A model generated the notes under the pieces. It made no database searches. It worked only from the letters and a program-made list of their open reading frames with translations, and had not been told where the DNA came from. Both the position numbers and the translations under genes were made by a program. Shown here one piece after another: positions 10,301-17,599 of a stretch of DNA of 64,000 nt. Positions within the stretch are counted from its first letter, which is position 1, and every line of letters starts with the position of its first letter. Origin of the DNA: Bifidobacterium sp. ESL0732 (lineage in GTDB: Bacteria; Actinomycetota; Actinomycetes; Actinomycetales; Bifidobacteriaceae); NCBI RefSeq assembly GCF_029395535.1, contig NZ_CP113920.1:1-64000 (forward strand), in the 5' to 3' direction.

Positions 10301-10662
10301 ACGGTTCGAACACGAACTCCTCCGACGGATCCAACGGTTCCAGCAATCGTGATTCCATGAAGGACTCCAATAGCGGCAGCAAGTCCAAGCGAGGCGGCTC
10401 CAAGGTCTGTGTGAACAGCGATGGCGACATCGTCGAGATGTCTGCATGGACAACCTCGGATGGCAGCGTCGATATGGCAAAGATCCCTCGTTGCGAAACA
10501 GCAGTCGCCACCCCTGCTACGAAGACCTCACATGGGTTCAACTGGCTGTGGCTCCTGTTGCTGGTACTCATCGTCGCGGCGGTTTGCTTCGGCGTTTGGT
10601 ATGCACGCAACCGTGAGTCCGAGAACGGAGAACCCACTGCCCAGCATCGTACGGAAGTCTGA
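4399..10662 (+). CDS. Giant BspA-family LRR surface protein with 20 FIVAR-like repeats (BspA-1)
   Basis: A secreted, membrane-anchored adhesin-like protein of 2087 residues. The ATG at 4399 is preferred because AAGGAAGGAAG lies just upstream and a signal peptide starts there (cleavage likely after Ala26, IADA|NN). An in-frame TTG at 4267 would add 44 residues. The order of parts is: BspA-type (DUF285) leucine-rich repeats at about 140-315 with recurring NTSKVTNMDxMF; an InlB-type beta-repeat at about 375-480 ending in FSGWSDGNGKTY and LKAQW; twenty FIVAR-like helical repeats of 65-75 residues at about 480-1862; a Gly/Ser/Asn-rich stretch at about 1863-1933; two Cys near the C-terminus; one membrane helix at about 2046-2070; and a short basic tail. 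There is no LPXTG motif, so membrane rather than wall anchoring is likely. Binding to host or matrix is inferred from the family. Confidence 0.88.
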   Translation: MRKSWKAAVGILAAIATLGAPAIADANNIQGSDPGQSQSQATNTVGTQAAIPCAGTKSRPADGGYAGWQKTDGADGCTMTFTAEGANNKIRFDAGTEKSEVTDDVQHVTFSGTTPTKLDNVSATQAFKLKPNLLSFRSNGLVDTSDVTNMSWMFYADTAMTNIDLSGFNTSKVTNMDTMFGMDGKLTDIDLSGFNTSKVTNMDSMFSATYHLHNITGLDKFDTSRVTDMSHMFVGINSYNQQPADLDLSQFNTANVEDMTSMFESSKVKYIKGLENLNTSKVKLMTGMFTANVVLNKLDLSKWNMIHVSSPISLPDNLKQITTGPETSLKALSFKDSSSKWAQALPGSADHDTFYSPDALASRVDSHNSGTFGTYVIKQQHTLTLQSDKQDGYTLAGSMAPIQSDGYDGDTTPDGSTYGPRYQTVNIPKNEFSVQYTDHVDTKDFTFSGWSDGNGKTYNVGEAVDMNSGDKTLKAQWTKNRDSRGLHNDYNEDKSLTQGAYTEKTWQEFQNALNAAKNVLSDGSKNQNAVDTARTNLKNAKDKLQLKAGKEGLRVLINQANQLKESDYTKDTWKKLPGAKDTAQTVLDDVNATDQQVSNAFDTLNNAITGLKKKANFTALNNAITEANKYKQDDYTPNSWTPLETALGNAKDAVANKQETASQDDVDALTAALNKAMNKLQERADKTDLQNLLSEIAGMDSKKFTPGPWKALQDEVTKAKAVNDNLNATDAQVAAETTKLSALKDKLVNKPDRTELNNLINEAQQNYPSSDQKNWSKDTWTPLQDALNNAITANKGEGENANLTQDQINAKSYALRLAMGAMKPSAWKIALDRLNGLLAKVPASKDPYTPSSWGGMTDAKEKAQKVLADQKDLSNPTDANVVDLNAAYNLLEFKLNALKAKANNDALKQLLNDARTQFPAADKDKYTPSSWKGLWGDGTAADRGPIYNGSLTAIDDEATDAQIQKAITDLNKAVLGMKERADKSLLQSAINSTSGLNKLDYTNDTWQALQDALTAADKTNKDPEASQTKVNSDTANVNKALQGLKHSDRWELINKIEQSIAAAPKSDNIYTPNSWKDMTDAIAAAEGKVEQTEPDVASNKDLQAALTALNKAKDNLKPRVDRSNLTALINRAQTKYPSGDNYTNDSWAALQDAINKAKDINDNSSAADINKAQNDLLNAMDGMKEKGDKGALNTAISNVPADKDKDKYTKPTWDALQEAINHAKEIAGKPDPSKDEVNGAIDGISNAINKLKPSKTALEEAINKAKQETQPGYTDDSWQALQSALANATAVDKDDTASASIIGSALDALNDAMSKLKVDKSKLEADIALVKGKDKNGFTADSLQALKDALDKAAAVVANPEASKSDVLTAENDLNNALAGLVADKSALQTAVNQAEDKLNKDKTDGKYTPTSKDKVQQAINAAKVVLEDNNPTKDQVNKAKQDLQNALDNLVEKGNKKPLQDLYDKNKDKNKADFDPTDTSLWPAFQNALTHAEEVLGNPDATESDVNAALADLATAINNLVPNGRGDLVDDVNATNMDENKNKYTADSWKPVQAAIDHAKDVIDKTPAPSKADVDQAKQQLDQAKLGLVAKGDHNALDELISQAKDELDKGKDKYTPNSKDKVQDAITAATKLPADATQDQIDKAKQDLQNALNGLTEIPDKSTLQDLYNKNQAKQEADFDPANWPAFTAAMQQANKVLNDKNATQKDVNKALSDLITAVSNLTPNGRQDLANEIDAISKDKGKYTDESWKPVQAAIDHAKDVIGKTPAPSKAEVDQAKHQLDDAKGNLVAKGDKTVLDEIIKQANKQIPNQSKYTEDSWKHFAQALADAKKVQSDPNAVQAVIDQAWKNLIDAVTNLQPTNAGSNTGNGGSGNGGSGNGGSSNGGSSNGGNGGSGSNGGNAGNGGNGGNGGNGGNWSGNGGSGNGAGNGGQGVLVAGRSPIYLYRGLPYGTFGMNGANGVNPNATDGSNTNSSDGSNGSSNRDSMKDSNSGSKSKRGGSKVCVNSDGDIVEMSAWTTSDGSVDMAKIPRCETAVATPATKTSHGFNWLWLLLLVLIVAAVCFGVWYARNRESENGEPTAQHRTEV
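5836..9984 (+). repeat. Array of 20 FIVAR-like coding repeats
   Basis: Within BspA-1, twenty imperfect repeats of about 65-75 codons recur. Each has the pattern YTxxSWxxLQxAlxxAkxVL, an Asp/Asn spacer, and an AxxxLxxAxxxL helix. Units 14-16 and 17-19 form a higher-order triplet duplication with a period of 201 codons (603 bp) measured between 9046 and 9649. DNA identity is high there, for example the shared block starting TGGAAGCCCGTGCAGGCCGC. The array invites recombination and length variation. Confidence 0.85.
9988..10198 (+). repeat. Gly/Asn/Ser-codon tandem repeat
   Basis: Short repeats such as GGTTCCGGCAACGGC and GGCAACGGC encode a flexible Gly/Asn/Ser-rich linker in BspA-1 between the FIVAR stalk and the membrane anchor. 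The low-complexity DNA is a plausible site for slippage in steps of three. Confidence 0.8.
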
Positions 10663-10712
10663 TGCCAGCAACCTGGTGACGGTCTGCGTGTCCCCAGATA
10701 CGTCACCCGTGT

Positions 10713-10753
10713 GAATTCGTCCCATCGAACCAACCATTCGGTGGGACGAATTC
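10713..10753 (+). terminator. Strong hairpin after BspA-1
   Basis: Arms 10713-10729 and 10737-10753 form a 17-bp stem with one G-T pair, closing a 7-base loop CCAACCA. It begins 50 bases after the BspA-1 stop. It lacks a good T run, but the position and stem strength suggest termination or 3'-end protection. Confidence 0.65.
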
Positions 10754-10767
10754 GTATTTCAAAAACA

Positions 10768-10803
10768 ACGACAAAATGGCTTAAAACCGACTATAATAGT
10801 CTA
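10768..10803 (+). promoter_or_regulatory. Likely promoter of the response regulator, -10 inside a palindrome
   Basis: TATAAT at 10792-10797 lies 18 bases after ACGACA at 10768-10773 (four of six matches to TTGACA). The -10 is centred in the perfect 13-bp palindrome GACTATAATAGTC (10789-10801), and GTCTA (10799-10803) matches the right half of the sites found before the BspA genes. This would give a leader of about 130 bases. Autoregulation is inferred only. Confidence 0.45.
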
Positions 10804-10933
10804 TTGGAATAAGGGAAATCGGTTTAAAAGGATTGACGATTCTGTTTATCGTTTTCCGTTTTACATTTCTATAAACACTGTATAAGCATGCCATACTTAC
10901 ACAACGGAACAGAGAACACAAAGGAAGTGCACG

Positions 10934-11668
10934 ATGTATAGCAGTACAGGGGATACCTCCGTCCGACAAGATGACGTCCTCGCGTCCCAGAATGTGCACA
11001 ACAAGGCCGGCAGGACGCGACCATTACGTATCGCCGTCACCGACAATGACAACTTCGCCCTGATGACGCTCGCAAATCTTCTGCCGCATACCGTGCCCGA
11101 CTCCATCGTGATATGGAGCTCCACATCGGCCACCGACACCATTGCCAAAGCAACGGAACCCGCCTCGATGCCCGACATACTCATTCTCGACATGTCGCTG
11201 AGTTCGACCTATACCGGCCCTGAAGTCTGCCACGCCATTCGCAAGGTAACACCGAAGGTGAAAGTGCTGGGCATCACCTCTTACTCATTGGAACATTACG
11301 CGGCGGATCTGGCCGATGCGGGCGCACAAGGTCTGGTCTCCAAATCGGATATTCCCCAACTCCAGACGGCATTGCAGGCCATCTCGCAGGGCAACATCTA
11401 TTCGGTATTCAACGACGTTCATTTTTCGAGCGCCCAAGAGGCATACAACCGCATAAGCCGGGAACCTTCAAACGACAAGGTCCAACTGACGGAACATGAG
11501 AAGAAAATCATGGATCTGTTGGCACAGGGCAAACGATACAAGCAGATCGCTGACGAAATGGAAATCAGCGAATCGTCCATACGCACCGGCGCACATCGCG
11601 CGATCAAAAAGCTAGGTGCTTCCACGTTGAGCCAGGGCGTAGGTGTATGGATGTTGGAACACAAGTGA
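10934..11668 (+). CDS. LuxR/NarL-type response regulator
   Basis: A 244-residue DNA-binding response regulator. The receiver domain (about 31-155) has the acidic pair Asp37/Asp39 in TDNDN, the phosphoacceptor Asp86 in ILDMSLSS, Thr115 in GITSYS and Lys137 in VSKSD. The C-terminal LuxR-type helix-turn-helix (about 185-240) starts LTEHEKKIMDLLAQG. A good ribosome binding site AAGGAAG lies seven bases before the ATG. It lies between two surface-protein/kinase pairs and overlaps the following kinase gene, so it is the only regulator available to both kinases here. Its likely targets are the BspA genes with shared upstream sites. Confidence 0.88.
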   Translation: MYSSTGDTSVRQDDVLASQNVHNKAGRTRPLRIAVTDNDNFALMTLANLLPHTVPDSIVIWSSTSATDTIAKATEPASMPDILILDMSLSSTYTGPEVCHAIRKVTPKVKVLGITSYSLEHYAADLADAGAQGLVSKSDIPQLQTALQAISQGNIYSVFNDVHFSSAQEAYNRISREPSNDKVQLTEHEKKIMDLLAQGKRYKQIADEMEISESSIRTGAHRAIKKLGASTLSQGVGVWMLEHK

Positions 11669-13962
11669 ACAAAGCAGGCGACACCTCGATGGATGGCCGC
11701 TCGTCAGCGGCTTTCACCATCAAGGATGCTCTGCGGTTCATAAGTGAGAAACTCAGGCACGGCATCAAGGCCGAGCCACCCGTCATCGCAGTAACGGTCT
11801 GCGGCACCATTGTTCTTTTGGCTGTAAGCATATTCGGCGACCTATTCGCTTCCGCCGAATCTGCCGGAATTGTCGTTATCATACTCATAGCGGCATTGCT
11901 CAGCAGCCTGTTCGTGCCGACAATCGGTGCTATAGCTTCGTTTCTGGCAGCACTTTTCAGCATATATGTTTCGTATGGACTCCAGCAACAAGGTAATGAC
12001 ACCATTGCGAATTTTGTGCTGACCGATGTACTGGTGATGCTGATCGCTTCCGAGCTGATGTTGGGGTATCTCAAACGCTGGAAAAAACTGGCGTGTCTGA
12101 TGCCGATTTCGTTGGCAATCGCCATCATCATCACGCTCGTCAGCGATAATGCGGCACCCGGAAAACCAAGATATGCGATGGACAGCGGGCTGCTCGGCGT
12201 GATGTTGGTAATCATTTTCCCCTGGATTCTGGGCATGATTGCCAGACAGCAGAGCGATATGCGCGGCACCATGCGCAAGGAGGACGAACTGCGTCGGGCC
12301 ACCATACGGCTCGAGGCGACGCGTCAGAACCGCCGAATGGCGGCAACTCTGCACAACAAGGTCATGGAAGAGCTGAAATCCATCAACGTGTTTGCCGGCC
12401 AAGCCGAAGCACTGACCGCCGACGGGCGCCAACGCATCGCAGGAGAAGCGAAAAAGGCACTGAACGAGATGCATCAGGTCATCAATCTCTTCGATGAGAT
12501 TTCCGACGCCGGTGAGCCGATTGGCAACGGGACAGCGACATACGGCAAGGTGGCGCGAATAGTGCATCTCCTGCGCATGCCAAGAATCAAGGAAAAACGC
12601 GAAAATCCGGCGCGACAAGGGGTGCCGACGACATCGCGAACGGCAACGCATACCGTCTTGCAACACAGGCCCATATCCAATAGGTGCAAGGCCTCAGCCG
12701 ACATTCATGACGCCGTCGCGCCGGCCACGGAAACCACCCACGGACCACGCACCGAAACAAACCGCAAAATAACCGCTAAAACAAACGGCAAAGTCAGTCA
12801 CAGCCTTCGTCTTGACCGGTTTACGGCACCCACCATCGCCATCAGCCTGACGGCAATAATCGTCTCGACATTCATACCCTCCCCCTATGCTCCGTCGCTC
12901 TCGCTGCCGATGACCGCGCTCATGGCGTTGCTATCGCTGCTCATGGTGTTCCTGCCGACCGCAGGCGCGGCAATCGCGTTCATCGTGGCCGTAAGCCTCA
13001 TCATGATACCGGGAATCCCTCATGTGGCCGCCTACATCATGACCGTCTGCAGCGGCATCCTGCTGGGCTATTCGCGGCGCGGCCGGCATTGGAGCCTCTG
13101 GTTGTGCGTGGCCATGACCGTGGTGTTTCTTGGCGATCTCATCCTGGTCGAACACGACATATTGGCCCGCATACTGACCATGGCACTCCTTACTCTTGCC
13201 CCATGGAAAATCGGACGGTATGCCAGACGTCAACAGGGGCTGAACCATGCGGCATGGATCAACAGCCAGTTGTTGACGAAAACGACCCAGCTCAACAAGG
13301 AACACTACGATGGCATACTTGCCGAGGCCATCCACGACTCCATCACCAACGAGCTTTCCACCATCATTTTGCTCACCGACGACCCAAACAGGAAATGGAC
13401 GAACCAAACCTTGCAACTGGTGGGTCGCGCGGCTCAGGATGCGTTCGACAACATCGGAGAGGTCATCGATCTGCTCAACGGCACCGGCAACACACCCAAC
13501 GAGTTCAATGACGCCACCCGCGATGTTCACGGATGGCTGGTCGCACGGCTCGCCCACGAGGATTCGTCGCTTCACGCCCTCGGCTATACCGGGATATCGC
13601 AGGTGCGCGGCGGCCTGGGTAAAGGCGAAAAGGCGAATATGGAGTCCATAGGGATGGCGAACCACCTGCTTACCGAGATCTATACCAACATTGTTCGGCA
13701 CGCAAGCCCTGGTATCGACGGTTATGCGCTTGTCGCCGAACTCGAAAACGGATGGCTGCGCATCACGGAAACAAACGATTGCAGCGGTTCGGGCCTCGAA
13801 CTCAAGGGAGTGGAACACGGCAAAGGACTTGGGTTGCATAAGGATTCGGTGGAAGCCATGGGTGGCACGTTCGAGACGGCGGCCGAAGACGATTCGTGGA
13901 TTGTCAATTGCACCATTCCGCTTGCAACCAAGCAAAAAGACCATTCAAAGGTTGGACAATAG
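11647..13962 (+). CDS. Sensor histidine kinase with duplicated membrane/dimerisation modules (K2)
   Basis: A 771-residue paralogue of the kinase at 1931 with the same double-module layout. Module 1 has membrane segments at about 46-200 and a dimerisation helix with His236 in TLHNKVMEELKS. Module 2 has membrane segments at about 392-520, phosphoacceptor His563 in AIHDSITNELST, and a HATPase domain with N-box EIYTNIVRHA and HGKGLGLH. Unlike K1, the first module keeps a histidine, though it has no ATPase domain of its own. The start is uncertain. ATG 11647 overlaps the regulator gene by 22 bases, GTG 11665 overlaps its stop codon, and ATG 11689 lies just beyond. None has a strong ribosome binding site, which suits translational coupling. 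It probably phosphorylates the regulator encoded just upstream. Confidence 0.8.
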   Translation: MDVGTQVNKAGDTSMDGRSSAAFTIKDALRFISEKLRHGIKAEPPVIAVTVCGTIVLLAVSIFGDLFASAESAGIVVIILIAALLSSLFVPTIGAIASFLAALFSIYVSYGLQQQGNDTIANFVLTDVLVMLIASELMLGYLKRWKKLACLMPISLAIAIIITLVSDNAAPGKPRYAMDSGLLGVMLVIIFPWILGMIARQQSDMRGTMRKEDELRRATIRLEATRQNRRMAATLHNKVMEELKSINVFAGQAEALTADGRQRIAGEAKKALNEMHQVINLFDEISDAGEPIGNGTATYGKVARIVHLLRMPRIKEKRENPARQGVPTTSRTATHTVLQHRPISNRCKASADIHDAVAPATETTHGPRTETNRKITAKTNGKVSHSLRLDRFTAPTIAISLTAIIVSTFIPSPYAPSLSLPMTALMALLSLLMVFLPTAGAAIAFIVAVSLIMIPGIPHVAAYIMTVCSGILLGYSRRGRHWSLWLCVAMTVVFLGDLILVEHDILARILTMALLTLAPWKIGRYARRQQGLNHAAWINSQLLTKTTQLNKEHYDGILAEAIHDSITNELSTIILLTDDPNRKWTNQTLQLVGRAAQDAFDNIGEVIDLLNGTGNTPNEFNDATRDVHGWLVARLAHEDSSLHALGYTGISQVRGGLGKGEKANMESIGMANHLLTEIYTNIVRHASPGIDGYALVAELENGWLRITETNDCSGSGLELKGVEHGKGLGLHKDSVEAMGGTFETAAEDDSWIVNCTIPLATKQKDHSKVGQ

Positions 13963-14300
13963 TAAAGATATGGTGAATTTTAATTTCTCAACATTGAGAA
14001 CGTATCGCAGTGCGGATTTTCTCCGTTTTCTTGATAAATAGACAAACGTCTACCGGATATAGATATTTGTCTACAAATTGAAAACAAAAAGTAGCGAACT
14101 GTCTATTACCTCGTTGCAAAACGTCATAAAAAGCCCGGAATCCCCCTAAAAACATCACTCTGCCGGCACATTACACTATGCATCAGAAGCTCGAGGATCT
14201 AAGGCAATACAATATAATATTTATTTGTAATACTCACAGGTCGTAACAGGTGAAATCAAAGATGTCATGCGCCAAGTGGGAAGAACGACGAAGGAAGTTC
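13963..14300 (+). promoter_or_regulatory. AT-rich leader of BspA-2 with three TAGNNNNNNGTCTA sites
   Basis: A 338-base gap without a gene. Three 14-bp sites fit one pattern: TAGACAAACGTCTA at 14039-14052 (perfect 5-bp arms), TAGATATTTGTCTA at 14060-14073, and TAGCGAACTGTCTA at 14092-14105. Starts are 21 and 32 bp apart, close to two and three helical turns. The last site lies 195 bases before the BspA-2 start, as for BspA-1 (193). No confident -35/-10 pair was found. These are candidate binding sites of the LuxR-type regulator at 10934. Confidence 0.6.
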
Positions 14301-17015
14301 ATGAAGAACAATTGGAAAGCCGCGATCGGCGCGCTGGCGGCAATCGCCTCACTGACGGCACCTGTGCTGGCCAACGCCGACGGAATCGACACAGGTTCCG
14401 GCGAGACGCATTCCCAAGTCCACGTTCAGGACACTCTCCAACCAATACCTTGTGTCGCACCATTCTCCGCCCCGGCTACTGACGGGCATGCCGGATGGCG
14501 AAAATCCGACACTTTTGAAGGCTGCACCCTGACCGTCAAAGCCGAGGGCACCAACAACGCGATGCCCAATGCCGTGAGCAACGAGGTGCAGCATGTCACC
14601 TTCGCAGGCCCCTCCAAGACCGTATTCAGCGATACTACTAGCCTCAATCTCAGCTCCAAACCCAACCTGGTGACATTCACGAGCGCGAGTCTGGTGGACT
14701 CCTCGCAGCTGACCGACATGGCCTTCCTCTTTATGGGCGATACAGCGCTTCAACGCATCGACCTCGCCGGCTTCAACACCAGCAACGTGACCAACATGAA
14801 CAGCATGTTCGCCAGCGATATCGCCCTTCAATACCTTAATATCAGCAACTTCAGCACCACAAGCGTCACCGATATGGGAAACATGTTCTACGGCAATGTA
14901 TCCATGCGAGATCTTGACCTGAGAATGTTCATTACTCTCGGCGTCACCAACATGCAGAACATGTTTTACGGCGACCATCTCCTCAATCAACTGAACCTCA
15001 GCAGCTTCGATACCAGCAGCGTCAAAAATATGCAGGGCATGTTCGCCGGACTCAACAGCGGAAACAACACGCCCATGGATCTCAACCTGTCCACTTTTGA
15101 CACCGAAAACGTGGAAAACATGGACAGCATGTTCGCGAACGCCAACGTAAGCAACATCGAGGGCCTCAGCGCGTTCAGGACCGGCAAGGTGAAGTACATG
15201 CACAACATGTTCGCGACGAGCCCTCTGACCACACTGGACCTGACCACCTGGGACATGACCAAAACCGAGATTTCTCCAGGATCTCCATTGCCACCGGGCC
15301 AGGCCGCCCCCACCCCGATTACACTTCCTGCCAACCTCACCCAACTGACCGTCAGTTTGACAACTCGTTTGGGCAGTGACAGTTTTCCTGTCGCCGCGAC
15401 CGGATTCACCTGGACACAGGTGACCAGCCCATATGTCAGCTTCGACCACGATGCGTCATACACCACCTCCCAGCTAATCGACCACGTCAATGCGGCCTCT
15501 ACCGATGTGAAGGGCACTTACCTCCGGCAAATAAAGCGCGTTGCGCTGCTGGACAACGAGGCACCAGAAGATGGATATTCGTCGACCACCGCACCATCGA
15601 CTGCGCCAAATCCGCTGGTCGCCCTCGGATATAATGCTGACGCTAACCTGCCCGACGGGGACGGGGGAACAGCGTATGTCGCCAATCGTGAAATGAAAGT
15701 CACGCTTCCCGGCAACACCATCACCTACTCCAACGGAGGCCACGAGACCAAAGACTTCACCTTCGTAGGCTGGAAGGACGCGGTGGCCAACAGGATCTAC
15801 CCCGCAGGCGATACCGTCACCCTTACCGCGGATAGCGTGACACTGAAAGCCAACTGGAACAGGAACAGGGATTCCAGAAGTCTCAACGACGAATACATTG
15901 TCGATTCCGGCATAACGAATGACCATTATTACACCAATGCCACGTGGAACGCGTTCCAGACGGCCCTGAACGCCGCGGGGAACGTGCTCGCCGACGGCAG
16001 CAAGGGGCAAACCAACGTCGACACGACTCTCGCCAACCTCTGCGATGCACGATCAAAACTTGACAAGTCCCCTTTGCAGATACTGGTCGACCAAGCCGGC
16101 AGACTCACTCAAAACGACTACACCAGCGACTCATGGAATAGCCTGCAGCACGCCCTGACAGCCGCAAAAAACGTACTCGACAACCACAACTCGACTCAAG
16201 ATGAAATATCCGCAGCCGTCAGGAACCTGACACAAGCCATGAAAAGTCTGGTACGCCAAAACCACAACGGCCATGACAAAACCGTATTAAGCGATACCAT
16301 CAAAGAGGCTGAGAACAAGAAACGAACAGGCAATAAAGACGGTAGATACGATGAAACGGCCTGGAGAAATTTCCTTGGCGCCCTGGATCTCGCGGAAGAT
16401 ACGCAGAACGACTCGAACACCACCCAAGACATCATCGACAACGCCTGGCAGCATCTGATCGACACTATCGCCGGCCTTGAGCCAACGCCGTCTGGCAGTG
16501 ACTCGGGCATCACCAGCGATAGTGAACATAGCAACACCGAAGGCAAAAAAGAGGAAAACAGCAGCCATAACGGCAAGGATGATACAGTCAAAAACGCAAA
16601 AGATAAAGGCAATGGATCTTCGGCCGACAGCGACAAGAAGTCAGACGGCTCATCGAACGGCAACAACCAAGATTCACCATCGTCGTTACAACGCCGACAG
16701 GTGCCGTCGCCGTCCGGCAAGAAGCAATCGACAAATGTCGACGAATCCAATGACTTCAACGGTGCAATCCTCAACGCACGCAGCAATGATACGCAGCCTT
16801 CTCTGCACGGCTCCCAAAATGGCAATCAAAACAGTGATGCGCACCATCGTCAAAGGGACAAGACCACAGCCGGCGCAAGGAGCGCCTCATCAAGGCATCC
16901 CGCTGCTTGGTCATGGATGATTGGGCTTGTGCTTATCATCACGATTGCATGCCTTATAGCAGGGTACCTTTACACCTGCAAGAGGAAAAACAACGCAACA
17001 AGCAGTGACGAGTAA
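14301..17015 (+). CDS. BspA-family LRR surface protein with 3 FIVAR-like repeats (BspA-2)
   Basis: A 904-residue secreted, membrane-anchored protein and a shorter relative of BspA-1. The ATG at 14301 is chosen for the AAGGAAG just upstream and the signal peptide (cleavage likely after Ala26, VLANA|DG); an in-frame start at 14250 lacks these. BspA-type LRRs span about 138-322 (FNTSNVTNMNSMF and variants). An InlB-type repeat spans about 411-520 (FTFVGWKD, LKANW). Three FIVAR-like repeats occupy about 520-730. A long Ser/Asp/Lys/Asn-rich region follows, then one membrane helix at about 868-890 and a basic tail. The three FIVAR units match units 1, 2 and 20 of BspA-1. There is no sortase motif. 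It follows K2 and shares upstream sites with BspA-1. Confidence 0.85.
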   Translation: MKNNWKAAIGALAAIASLTAPVLANADGIDTGSGETHSQVHVQDTLQPIPCVAPFSAPATDGHAGWRKSDTFEGCTLTVKAEGTNNAMPNAVSNEVQHVTFAGPSKTVFSDTTSLNLSSKPNLVTFTSASLVDSSQLTDMAFLFMGDTALQRIDLAGFNTSNVTNMNSMFASDIALQYLNISNFSTTSVTDMGNMFYGNVSMRDLDLRMFITLGVTNMQNMFYGDHLLNQLNLSSFDTSSVKNMQGMFAGLNSGNNTPMDLNLSTFDTENVENMDSMFANANVSNIEGLSAFRTGKVKYMHNMFATSPLTTLDLTTWDMTKTEISPGSPLPPGQAAPTPITLPANLTQLTVSLTTRLGSDSFPVAATGFTWTQVTSPYVSFDHDASYTTSQLIDHVNAASTDVKGTYLRQIKRVALLDNEAPEDGYSSTTAPSTAPNPLVALGYNADANLPDGDGGTAYVANREMKVTLPGNTITYSNGGHETKDFTFVGWKDAVANRIYPAGDTVTLTADSVTLKANWNRNRDSRSLNDEYIVDSGITNDHYYTNATWNAFQTALNAAGNVLADGSKGQTNVDTTLANLCDARSKLDKSPLQILVDQAGRLTQNDYTSDSWNSLQHALTAAKNVLDNHNSTQDEISAAVRNLTQAMKSLVRQNHNGHDKTVLSDTIKEAENKKRTGNKDGRYDETAWRNFLGALDLAEDTQNDSNTTQDIIDNAWQHLIDTIAGLEPTPSGSDSGITSDSEHSNTEGKKEENSSHNGKDDTVKNAKDKGNGSSADSDKKSDGSSNGNNQDSPSSLQRRQVPSPSGKKQSTNVDESNDFNGAILNARSNDTQPSLHGSQNGNQNSDAHHRQRDKTTAGARSASSRHPAAWSWMIGLVLIITIACLIAGYLYTCKRKNNATSSDE

Positions 17016-17599
17016 TCGGCACACGAATATACAAGAAACATGCGATTTTGCGCAAAAAAATAGTTTACACTGTTTAACGTTTTTCGCTCAGTCGTCATTC
17101 TTTCGTTTTCGTGCACGCGTTCAAAAAAGAGCATCTGAGAGAAGGCCGTAGAGACCGAAATTGACACTGTTTTTACCTTATCCACTGAGCGACACACCGA
17201 CTGTGGAAAGAAATTCAGGAAAATTTATCCACATAGTTATTCACAAATGGGGGTAAACTCGGCGGATAAGTCGTGGATACCACCGATAAACCCTGTGGAA
17301 AAGTCGTGGACGACTCTTCAAAAAGTGTGGACAGAAAAAGCGCGAAACCTCTGCGGTGGATAACTTAACGTTTTATCCACAATTCCTCTCTTAGTTATCC
17401 ACATGCTCTCATGCTGTGGATAACGCTGTTCGTAAGTGGTTTAAGAGGTTATCCACATATTCACCGTGCTTATTATCCTGATTACTAGAACAAACTTACG
17501 TTTCATCATTGTCAGCGACGCGAACAAGTTGAATCTGTATCTCACGATAAAAAGAAGCAACTAGAATAGAAACCAGTTATCACCCAAAGTAGGAGCATT
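17016..17599. other. Chromosomal replication origin oriC (DnaA-box cluster)
   Basis: This gene-free 584-base stretch before dnaN holds a dense cluster of DnaA boxes. Perfect TTATCCACA copies lie at 17225-17233, 17373-17381, 17395-17403 and 17449-17457 on the plus strand and at 17415-17423 on the minus strand. TTATTCACA lies at 17237-17245. One-mismatch copies lie at 17178-17186, 17294-17302 (minus) and 17355-17363 (minus). AT-rich flanks at about 17030-17130 or 17460-17580 could be the unwinding element. In relatives this cluster lies between dnaA and dnaN. Here it abuts dnaN only. Confidence 0.92.

Noticed and set aside
1931-17015. Mobile element origin of the inserted block
   Set aside because: No transposase, integrase, terminal repeats or target duplications were seen at either end, so no mobile element is claimed.
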